From assembly GCF_003100395.1 (NCBI RefSeq), contig NZ_CP029210.1, positions 3,162,001 to 3,226,000 of the forward strand: a stretch of 64,000 bases of DNA. Direction: 5' to 3'. The notes under the pieces are model-generated. The model was given only the letters and a program-made list of their open reading frames with translations. It was not told the DNA's origin and did not search any database. The position numbers and the translations under genes are program-made. Positions 57,553-64,000 of this stretch are shown here, in pieces; position 1 is the stretch's first letter; each line of letters opens with the position of its first letter. The stretch is from Aquabacterium olei. Lineage in GTDB: Bacteria; Pseudomonadota; Gammaproteobacteria; Burkholderiales; Burkholderiaceae_C.

Positions 57553-58524
57553 ATGAACTCCAATGCGGCCCCCCCCGCGCCACCCCACACCAACCTGATG
57601 CGCAAGCTGGCCGTCTACGGTCTGTTCGCCGTGTTCGCCGTGTGGTGTGTCACCGCCTTCCGCAAGGACATTGCCCAGGTCGACCCGAGCCAGTTGCAGG
57701 CCGGCTGGGGTGCGGTGCTGCTCGCGGGTGGGCTGTCGCTGGTGAACTACGCGCTGCGCGTGTGGCGCTGGCGCCTGTACATGACACGACTGGGCCACAG
57801 CCTGCCGTGGCGCTTCGTGGCCCTGACCTACATGGCCGGGTTCGCGTTCACGCTGTCGCCCGGCAAGATCGGCGAGATGGTCCGTGCACGCTATTACCAG
57901 CCGCATGGCATCGGCCTGCCGGCGTCCGGTGCGGCTTTCTTCGTCGAACGCCTGCTGGACCTGCTCGCCATGATGCTGCTGACGGCCGCCGCACTGACCG
58001 AACTGCAGGCCTACCAGCGCTTTCTGTGGGTGGCGCTCGCGCTGGTCGGCGGCCTGCTGGCCATGCTGATGCTGCTGCCGTGGCCCCGCGTGGCGGCCCA
58101 CCTTGACCAACGTGCCGCGCACCGCCTGTTGCGCCCCGCCCAGACGATCGTGCACACGCTGGTGCGTGCCCGCGCGCTGCTGTCTCCCGGCATCCTGCTG
58201 GGCGGCATGGCCCTGGGTCTCGCGGCCTGGGCGCTGGAAGCCATCGGCCTGAAGCTGGTGGCCGACGTGCTGTCGCCCGAGCCCCTCGCCATGGCGTCCG
58301 CCATGGGCATCTACGCGGTGGCGATCATCGTCGGTGCGCTGTCCTTTCTGCCGGGCGGACTGGGCAGCACCGAGTTCGTGATGGCCGGGCTGCTGTATGC
58401 CCACGGCTTCACCATGCCCCAGGCGATCCTGCTGACCCTGGTGTGCCGACTCCTGACCCTGTGGCTGGCCGTCGTGATCGGCTGGTACTGCGTCTGGGTT
58501 CTTCGCCATACAAAACAGACATGA
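57553..58524 (+). CDS. LPG-synthase-TM family membrane protein (UPF0104/AglD-like)
   Basis: 323 residues with about eight helices. Family segments: SLVNYALRVWRWRLYMTRLG (about residues 64-83), FTLSPGKIGEMVRARYY (about 98-114) and SFLPGGLGSTEFVMAGLL (about 262-279), the pattern of the transmembrane half of lysylphosphatidylglycerol synthase and related putative lipid flippases. No catalytic soluble domain is present. Its stop overlaps the start of the HAD-UbiA gene (ATGA), so it is probably part of the same pathway and may move the polyprenyl-phosphate sugar across the membrane (inference). Confidence 0.83.
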   Translation: MNSNAAPPAPPHTNLMRKLAVYGLFAVFAVWCVTAFRKDIAQVDPSQLQAGWGAVLLAGGLSLVNYALRVWRWRLYMTRLGHSLPWRFVALTYMAGFAFTLSPGKIGEMVRARYYQPHGIGLPASGAAFFVERLLDLLAMMLLTAAALTELQAYQRFLWVALALVGGLLAMLMLLPWPRVAAHLDQRAAHRLLRPAQTIVHTLVRARALLSPGILLGGMALGLAAWALEAIGLKLVADVLSPEPLAMASAMGIYAVAIIVGALSFLPGGLGSTEFVMAGLLYAHGFTMPQAILLTLVCRLLTLWLAVVIGWYCVWVLRHTKQT

Positions 58525-59945
58525 ATCAGAGAGACGTTCCGCTTTGCGTCGACCTCGACGGCACGCTCATTCACAGCGACCTGCTGCTCGAATCCTTCCT
58601 CCTGCTTGTCAAGCGCAACCCGCTGTACCTGCTGCTCGTGCCGTTCTGGCTGCTGGGCGGCAAGGCCCGACTCAAGCGCGAGATTGCGAGCCGCGTCACG
58701 CTCAACGGCGCGGCTCTGCCCTACGCCGCCCCCTTTGTCGAGTGGCTGCGCACGCAGAAGCAACTGGGCCGGCCGATCTGGCTCGTGACCGCCTCGGACA
58801 GCCGCCTGGCCCACGCCGTGGCCCAGCACCTTGGCCTGTTCGATGGCGTGCTGTCCAGCGACGGCCAGACCAACCTGTCGGGAAGCAACAAGGCCGCCGA
58901 ACTGGTCAAGCGCTTTGGCGAAAAGCGCTTTGACTACTGTGGCAACGAGGCCGTCGACCTGAAGGTCTGGCCGCATGCCCACGCCGCGGTGGTGGTGCAC
59001 GGCGGCAAGGCGCTGGAAGCACGTGCCCGCGCGGTCACCCAGGTGGCAGCCACCTTTGCCCCGCAGCCCACCACCTTCAAGGTGGTGACGAAAGCACTGC
59101 GCGTTCACCAGTGGGCCAAGAACGCACTGATCTTCGTGCCGCTGGCAGCCGCCCACGTGCTGGGCGATGCAGCCCGGATGCTGGACGGCCTGACGGCCTT
59201 CGTGGCCTTCAGCCTGTGCGCCTCGTCGGTGTACCTGCTCAACGACATGCTGGACCTGGAAGCGGACCGCGCGCACCACAGCAAGTGCCGCCGGCCGTTT
59301 GCGGCAGGCACCTTGAGCCTGCTGTTCGGGCTGGTGGCCGCGCCCCTGCTGCTGCTGCTGGCCTTCGGTCTGGCGCTGCTGCTGCCCGCGAAGTTCCTGG
59401 GCGTGCTGCTGGCCTACTACGTCGTCACGCTGGCCTATTCTTTCCTGCTGAAACGCCTGGTGATGATCGACGTGCTGACGCTGGCCGGGCTGTACACCGT
59501 GCGCATCGTGGCGGGCTCGGCGGCCACGGACATCCCGCTGTCGTTCTGGCTGCTGATGTTCGCGATCTTCATCTTCCTGAGCCTGGCCATCGTCAAACGC
59601 TTTGCCGAACTGCACGCCATGCGCGTGCAGGGCAAGGACAAGGCCTCCGGCCGTGGCTACCAGGTCAACGACATTCACCTGCTGCAGAGTCTGGGCACGG
59701 CCAGTGGCTACCTCAGCATCCTGGTGCTCGCCCTGTACGTGAACTCGCCCGACATCGCCAGGCTCTACAGCCATCCCAAGCTGGTGTGGCTGCTGGTGCC
59801 GGTGATGCTGTACTGGATCAGCCGCATCTGGATGGAGACCTACCGCGGCAACATGGACGACGACCCCCTGGTCTACGCGCTGAAGGACCGCACCAGCCTG
59901 GCCACCGGTGTGGCGGCGGCCATCGTGCTGTGGGCCGCCACCTGA
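58521..59945 (+). CDS. HAD phosphatase-UbiA prenyltransferase fusion (polyprenyl-phosphate phosphoribosyltransferase-like)
   Basis: 474 residues, two domains. Residues about 5-185 are a HAD phosphatase (DLDGTLIHSD at residues 10-19, then VTASDSRLA and YCGNEAVDLKVW). Residues about 195-474 are a UbiA membrane prenyltransferase with nine or so helices and the motif NDMLDLEADRAHHSKCRRPF from Asn241. In mycobacteria the decaprenyl-phosphate phosphoribosyltransferase (Rv3806c) and a phosphatase are separate; a HAD fusion could dephosphorylate the 5-phosphoribosyl product. The start at 58521 overlaps the previous stop. The DprE1-like gene follows after 6 bases. Confidence 0.86.
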   Translation: MNQRDVPLCVDLDGTLIHSDLLLESFLLLVKRNPLYLLLVPFWLLGGKARLKREIASRVTLNGAALPYAAPFVEWLRTQKQLGRPIWLVTASDSRLAHAVAQHLGLFDGVLSSDGQTNLSGSNKAAELVKRFGEKRFDYCGNEAVDLKVWPHAHAAVVVHGGKALEARARAVTQVAATFAPQPTTFKVVTKALRVHQWAKNALIFVPLAAAHVLGDAARMLDGLTAFVAFSLCASSVYLLNDMLDLEADRAHHSKCRRPFAAGTLSLLFGLVAAPLLLLLAFGLALLLPAKFLGVLLAYYVVTLAYSFLLKRLVMIDVLTLAGLYTVRIVAGSAATDIPLSFWLLMFAIFIFLSLAIVKRFAELHAMRVQGKDKASGRGYQVNDIHLLQSLGTASGYLSILVLALYVNSPDIARLYSHPKLVWLLVPVMLYWISRIWMETYRGNMDDDPLVYALKDRTSLATGVAAAIVLWAAT

Positions 59946-59951
59946 CACCGT

Positions 59952-61298
59952 ATGGCGGTCACCTCGTCGTACACCTCATGGGGCCGGGTGCTGCGTCCCG
60001 AGCACGAACTGCTGCCTCTGGCGAGCCGCCATGCGGCCTTGCCTGCCCTGCCTGATGGCAGCGCGACCATGCTGCCCTACGGCAACGGCCGCAGCTACGG
60101 TGACAGCAACCTGAACCCGGGCGGCGCCCTGCTGCCCGGTCGCCAGCTCGACCGCTTCATCGCCTTCGATCCGTCCACGGGCGTGCTGCGCTGCGAGGCC
60201 GGCGTGCTGCTGTCCGAGATCCTGCGCCTGGTGGTGCCCCAGGGATGGTTTCTGCCCGTCACGCCCGGCACCCAGTTCGTGACCGTGGGCGGCGCCATCG
60301 CCAACGACGTGCATGGCAAGAACCACCATGTGGCCGGCTCGTTCGGCAACCACGTGCGGTGCTTCGAGCTGCTGCGCTCGGATGGCATACGGCGCGTGTG
60401 CAGCCTGACCGAGCACGCGGACTGGTTTGCCGCCACGGTGGGCGGTCTCGGCCTGACCGGTCTGATCACCTGGGCCGAAGTGCAGCTGCGCCGCGTGGCC
60501 AACCCCTTCATGGTGACCGAGTCGATCCGCTTCCGCAGCCTGGAGGAGTTCTTCGAGCTGAGCGCCGCCTCGGAGGCCGACCACGAGTACACCGTGTCGT
60601 GGATCGACTGCGCGTTCGGCGGCAAGCGCCTCGGCCGCGGCCTGTTCAACCGGGGCAACCACGCGCCCGCGGCGATGGAGACAGCCTGGGTGCCGCGCGG
60701 CCTGGCGCAAGGCGGAGACCCCCACACGCGCACCGTGCCGATCACGCCCCCGCTGTCGCTGGTCAACAGCCTGTCGCTGAAATCGTTCAACACGCTGTAC
60801 TTCCACAAGCAGCGGCGCGATGTGGTCAGCGGCATGCAGCACTACCGGCCGTTCTTCTATCCCCTCGATGCCCTGCTGGAGTGGAACCGCATTTACGGCC
60901 CACGCGGCTTCTATCAGTACCAGTGCGCCATCCCGCCCGAGCGGGCGCTGAAGGCCACGCGTGCGCTGCTGGAGGCGATCTCGGCCAGCGGCATGGGCTC
61001 TTTCCTGGCCGTGCTCAAGCAGTTTGGCGCGCCCGCCTCGCACGGCATGCTGTCCTTCCCGATGCCCGGCACGACGCTGGCGCTTGACTTCCCCAACCAG
61101 GGCCCCCGGCTCCACAAGCTCTTCGAGGCGCTGGACCGCATCGTGCTGGAAGCGGGCGGGCGGCTTTACCCCGCCAAGGATGGTCGCATGGGCGCCGCCC
61201 TGTTCAAGGCGGGTTACCCGCGCTGGTCTGAATTCACCTCGTATGTCGACCCTCGCTTCAGCTCCGGCTTCTGGCGCAGGGTCATGGAGCAAGCATGA
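59952..61298 (+). CDS. DprE1-like FAD-dependent oxidase (polyprenyl-phosphoryl-ribose oxidase)
   Basis: 448 residues. Expected to oxidise the 2'-hydroxyl of polyprenyl-phosphoryl-beta-D-ribose. FAD-binding-4 type N-terminus: LPYGNGRSYGDSNLNPGG, TPGTQFVTVGGAIANDVHGKNHH (the HGKNHH motif, His121 first, corresponds to His132 of mycobacterial DprE1), GSFGNHVRCFELL. The C-terminal D-arabinono-lactone-oxidase-like domain ends with LYPAKDGRMGAALFKAGYPR, in which Lys409 aligns with the active-site Lys418. Start 6 bases after the UbiA stop; its stop overlaps the DprE2-like gene by four bases. Confidence 0.87.
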   Translation: MAVTSSYTSWGRVLRPEHELLPLASRHAALPALPDGSATMLPYGNGRSYGDSNLNPGGALLPGRQLDRFIAFDPSTGVLRCEAGVLLSEILRLVVPQGWFLPVTPGTQFVTVGGAIANDVHGKNHHVAGSFGNHVRCFELLRSDGIRRVCSLTEHADWFAATVGGLGLTGLITWAEVQLRRVANPFMVTESIRFRSLEEFFELSAASEADHEYTVSWIDCAFGGKRLGRGLFNRGNHAPAAMETAWVPRGLAQGGDPHTRTVPITPPLSLVNSLSLKSFNTLYFHKQRRDVVSGMQHYRPFFYPLDALLEWNRIYGPRGFYQYQCAIPPERALKATRALLEAISASGMGSFLAVLKQFGAPASHGMLSFPMPGTTLALDFPNQGPRLHKLFEALDRIVLEAGGRLYPAKDGRMGAALFKAGYPRWSEFTSYVDPRFSSGFWRRVMEQA

Positions 61299-62032
61299 GA
61301 AAGATCCTGATCGTCGGGGCCACGTCGGCCATTGCAGAGGCGACGGCGCGCGTTTGGGCCCAGCGGGGCGACAAGCTCTTCCTGGCTGCGCGACGTGAGA
61401 CGCAATTGCAATCCGTGGCAGACGACCTGCGCACGCGCGGTGCACCTTTTGTGGGCACGCAGGTGTTCGACGCCAACGCACTGGATCAGCATGTGAGCCT
61501 GCTGCAGGCCGCCACCGAAGCAATGGGCGGGCTCGACACCGTGCTGATCGCGCACGGCACCCTGTCGGACCAGAACCGGGCGCAGACGGATGCGGCCTAC
61601 GCCATGGACGAGATTCACACCAACGGCCTGTCCGTGGTCCACCTCATGGGCCTGGCGGGTGAGCAACTGGCCAGCCAGGGGCATGGCGCCATCGCGGTGA
61701 TCTCGTCGGTGGCCGGCGACCGCGGGCGGCAGAGCAATTACGTGTATGGCAGCGCAAAGGCCCTGGTGTCTGCCTTTGCCTCCGGGCTACGGCAACGGCT
61801 CAGCAAGCAGGGCGTGCACGTGGTGACGATCAAGCCCGGCTTTGTCGACACGCCGATGACGGCGTCCTTCAAGAAGGGCGCGTTGTGGGCCAAACCCGAG
61901 AAGGTGGCGGCCGACATCGTGAACGGCGTGGACAAGGGCAAGTCGGTGGTCTACACCCCGGGCTTCTGGGCCTTGATCATGCTGATCATCAAGCACATCC
62001 CGGAGTTCGTGTTCGTGAAGCTCGCGCTCTGA
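61295..62032 (+). CDS. DprE2-like short-chain reductase
   Basis: 245 residues. Expected to reduce the 2'-keto intermediate to polyprenyl-phosphoryl-D-arabinose. SDR motifs: VGATSAIAEATAR (residues 6-18), IAHGTLSDQ, VISSVAGDRGRQSNYVYGSAK with Tyr151-x3-Lys155, then KPGFVDTPMTA. A C-terminal hydrophobic segment (FWALIMLIIKHIP) may anchor it to the membrane, as in DprE2. ATGA overlap with the DprE1-like gene supports joint action. Confidence 0.87.
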   Translation: MRKILIVGATSAIAEATARVWAQRGDKLFLAARRETQLQSVADDLRTRGAPFVGTQVFDANALDQHVSLLQAATEAMGGLDTVLIAHGTLSDQNRAQTDAAYAMDEIHTNGLSVVHLMGLAGEQLASQGHGAIAVISSVAGDRGRQSNYVYGSAKALVSAFASGLRQRLSKQGVHVVTIKPGFVDTPMTASFKKGALWAKPEKVAADIVNGVDKGKSVVYTPGFWALIMLIIKHIPEFVFVKLAL

Positions 62033-62057
62033 GCGCCCCCACCGGACGAAAGCCCGC

Positions 62058-63284
62058 ATGCGCATCGCCATCTTCACCCACCCGCCCTTCATGAACTCGC
62101 AGAGCATGCCGCGGTTCGCGCGCATGCTGGAAGAGGCTTACACCGCACGCGGTCACACCGTGAGCCTGCACTCGGCTGTGCCGGTGATGCGCCGCTGGAT
62201 CACCCATCCCAAGCTCGCCAAGTGGGCGGGCTACGTCGACCAGTACCTGCTGTTCCCGCGGGCCTTCCGCAAGACGCTGCGGACCCTCCCACCGGACACC
62301 TTGTTCGTGTTCTGCGACCAGGCGCTGGGCCCGTGGTGCCCGCTGGTGGCCGACCGGCCGCACGTGGTGCATGCACACGATCTGCTCGCGCTGCGATCGG
62401 CACTGGGCGACATTCCCGAGAACCCGACGTCGGCCACGGGCAAGGCCTACCAGCGCTACATCCGGCAGGGCTTTCAGCAGGCACGGCGCTTCATCGCCAT
62501 TTCCCGGCGCACGCAGGACGATCTGATCCGCTTCGCCGGCATTCCGCGTGAACGCATCAGCGTGGTTTACAACGATCTGAATCACCGCTTTGCCCCGATG
62601 CCCGACGGCGAGGCGCGCGCTGTGCTGACCCGGGCGAACCTGCCGGCAGACAAGGGCAGCATGCTGCTGCATGTGGGCGGGGGCCAGTGGTACAAGAACC
62701 GCGTCGGCATCGTGAGCCTGTATGCGGCGTATGCACGGCGCTGTGCACAGGCGGGCACGGCCCCGCTGCCGCTGCTCATGGTGGGCCCGCCTCCCTCCGG
62801 GGCAGCGTTGCAGGCCGCGCTGGCTTCGGTGCCGGCCGGCGCGCACGTGATCTTCCGTCAGGGGCTGGACCAGCCTACCCTGGTGGCCGCTTACACACAG
62901 GCTGCCGCTTTTCTGTTCCCGAGCCTGGCAGAAGGGTTCGGATGGCCCATCGTCGAGGCCCAGGCATGTGGCACGCTGACCCTGACCACCGACGAGGCTC
63001 CCATGAGCGAGGTGGGCGGGCCTTCTGCCTTCTACGTGCCCCGACTGCCTTACGGCGCCTCGGTGGGCCCGTGGGCTGAAACGGCGGCCGAAACCTTGAT
63101 CGGCATGCTGGCCCTGTCGGGGGCCGAGAGGGAACACCGCGTTCAACAGGCGCAAGCCTGGGCCAGCCAGTTCAACACGGGTGCCGCCATAGAAGGTTAT
63201 CTCGGGGTCTATATGGACGTGCTGCGCGAGGCTGGCTACCGCGACAACGCCGTGTCTCCCGACGGCGCGATCAAGCCCTGTTGA
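62058..63284 (+). CDS. Glycosyltransferase family 4
   Basis: 408-residue GT-B enzyme. N-terminus MRIAIFTHPPFMNSQSMPRFARM; middle VVHAHDLLALRSALG and FIAISRRTQDDLIRFAGIP; junction LLHVGGGQWYKNRVGIVSLY; C-terminal FPSLAEGFGWPIVEAQACGT with complete E-x7-E. It follows the arabinose module by 25 bases on the same strand and may use or precede that sugar, but donor and acceptor are unknown. Its last 49 bases overlap the 3' end of the LysR-family gene on the other strand. Confidence 0.88.
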   Translation: MRIAIFTHPPFMNSQSMPRFARMLEEAYTARGHTVSLHSAVPVMRRWITHPKLAKWAGYVDQYLLFPRAFRKTLRTLPPDTLFVFCDQALGPWCPLVADRPHVVHAHDLLALRSALGDIPENPTSATGKAYQRYIRQGFQQARRFIAISRRTQDDLIRFAGIPRERISVVYNDLNHRFAPMPDGEARAVLTRANLPADKGSMLLHVGGGQWYKNRVGIVSLYAAYARRCAQAGTAPLPLLMVGPPPSGAALQAALASVPAGAHVIFRQGLDQPTLVAAYTQAAAFLFPSLAEGFGWPIVEAQACGTLTLTTDEAPMSEVGGPSAFYVPRLPYGASVGPWAETAAETLIGMLALSGAEREHRVQQAQAWASQFNTGAAIEGYLGVYMDVLREAGYRDNAVSPDGAIKPC

Positions 63285-64000
63285 GGCCCTGCCTGCTGGG
63301 GCGCAAAGCGCATCAACAGGTCCACCATGTGCTCGGCAGCGGGGGTCAGCGGCAAGCCGGCCCGGTGGATCAAAACCATGTCGGGTGCTGGCAGCTCTTC
63401 ACGCACCGGGATGATTTGCAAGGTATCGGCGGTCAACGGGAAATCCGCCCATTGCCTGGGCAGCATCGCAAGCAGGTCTGTTTGCGTCAACGCGACCAGC
63501 AGAGACAGGGCGCTGCCGGCTTGCAGCATGACGCGAGGCGGGTCAAGTTGATAGCGTGCAAACAGGTGAGCCAGGTCTTCGCTGGCATTGTGGTCGATGG
63601 CGGTGGAAGCCCATTCCGCGCCCACCAGCTCATGCAGTGAGCCAGCTCCGGCATGCGGATGCCCCTTGCGGCCCACCACCGCACGGGTGTTGCGGAACAG
63701 GGTCTCGACCCGCAGCCCAGACGACGGTGCGATCCGCGGCGCCGCTCCCATGTAGAAGTCGATGCTGCCGTCACGCAAGCGTGACTCGATGTCCGGGAAG
63801 AGGCCCTCGATGAGGTGCAGCCGCACGCGCGGGTAACGCTGCCGGAACCGCGGCAAAGCGGCAGGCAGCAATCCGGCATGCGGCATGATGGACAAGGCCA
63901 CCGTCAGGCTGCCGCCGCCTTCGTCAAGGATCTGCGCCAGCTCGTCCTGTGCGCGCCGAGACTCGTTGACGATCAAGCTGGCCCTCAAATGAAACCGCTG
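63236..64000 (-). CDS. LysR-family transcriptional regulator, 5' part cut by window edge
   Basis: The minus-strand frame is open to base 64000, so the gene extends beyond the window; the DNA-binding N-terminus is not included. The visible 254 residues start in the linker helix (HLRASLIVNESRRAQDELAQI) and continue through the substrate-binding domain: LTVALSIMPHAGLLPAALPRFRQRYP, LHLIEGLFPDIESRLRDGSIDFYMG and the HPHAG segment typical of LysR effector domains. It is convergent with the glycosyltransferase. Whether it regulates EPS genes is unknown; this may be the edge of the cluster. Confidence 0.88.
   Translation of the reverse strand, partial: QRFHLRASLIVNESRRAQDELAQILDEGGGSLTVALSIMPHAGLLPAALPRFRQRYPRVRLHLIEGLFPDIESRLRDGSIDFYMGAAPRIAPSSGLRVETLFRNTRAVVGRKGHPHAGAGSLHELVGAEWASTAIDHNASEDLAHLFARYQLDPPRVMLQAGSALSLLVALTQTDLLAMLPRQWADFPLTADTLQIIPVREELPAPDMVLIHRAGLPLTPAAEHMVDLLMRFAPQQAGPQQGLIAPSGDTALSR

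Noticed and set aside
59976..61523. 515-codon minus-strand frame opposite the DprE1-like gene
   Set aside because: Shadow of a well-supported oxidase; His/Arg/Gly-rich with no motif.

Overview
The window is GC-rich DNA of the kind found in Burkholderiales (Betaproteobacteria). Almost all of it is extracellular polysaccharide (EPS) biosynthesis. Assignment to that group is an inference from gene content (exosortase B/EpsI plus EpsF/EpsG) and codon use; no rRNA or other taxonomic marker is present.

Two complete exosortase-B type EPS loci lie side by side. Locus A (1-14245, plus strand) holds a GDP-L-fucose synthase fragment, EpsF, EpsG, GDP-mannose dehydratase, exosortase B, EpsI, four glycosyltransferases, a Wzy-like polymerase, an unknown protein and a Wzx-like flippase. 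A DUF1800 lipoprotein and a Tat-exported DUF1501 protein follow (14587-17896). From 18055 to 23476 lies a dead IS3-family element, itself split by two different IS21-family elements (18593-20889 and 21272-23219), each with a 6-bp target duplication. A minus-strand trio follows: glycosyltransferase, WcaF-like acetyltransferase and acyltransferase-3/SGNH protein (23967-27972). The gap inside it carries a run of 19 C and several palindromes. From about 5.2 kb to 28 kb, and again at 31.3-33 kb, the DNA is visibly richer in A/T than the rest, apart from the IS elements.

A dTDP-L-rhamnose cassette rmlBDAC (28407-31890) follows, then a GT2 gene, a UDP-glucuronate epimerase and a nucleotidyltransferase. 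Locus B (about 34-63 kb) contains two GT4 genes, second copies of EpsF/EpsG, two PslG-like glycoside hydrolases flanking a Wzy-like protein, a GT31-like protein, a flippase, a pyruvyl transferase, a multi-pass membrane protein, another glycosyltransferase, second copies of exosortase B/EpsI, a GT2 gene and a second rmlBDAC. The two rmlBDA cassettes form a direct repeat of about 2.9 kb, spaced by exactly 25590 bp, with no indels; the RmlB proteins are identical.

The right end holds a module that looks like polyprenyl-phosphoryl-arabinose synthesis: an LPG-synthase-type membrane protein, a HAD-UbiA fusion, a DprE1-like oxidase and a DprE2-like reductase. A glycosyltransferase and the end of a LysR regulator close the window.

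Together the genes supply activated sugars (GDP-fucose, dTDP-rhamnose, probably UDP-galacturonate, possibly a polyprenyl-linked arabinose), assemble and decorate repeat units (acetyl, pyruvyl), flip and polymerise them, and control chain length (EpsF/EpsG). Exosortase B probably processes a protein substrate encoded elsewhere; no PEP-CTERM protein is visible here.
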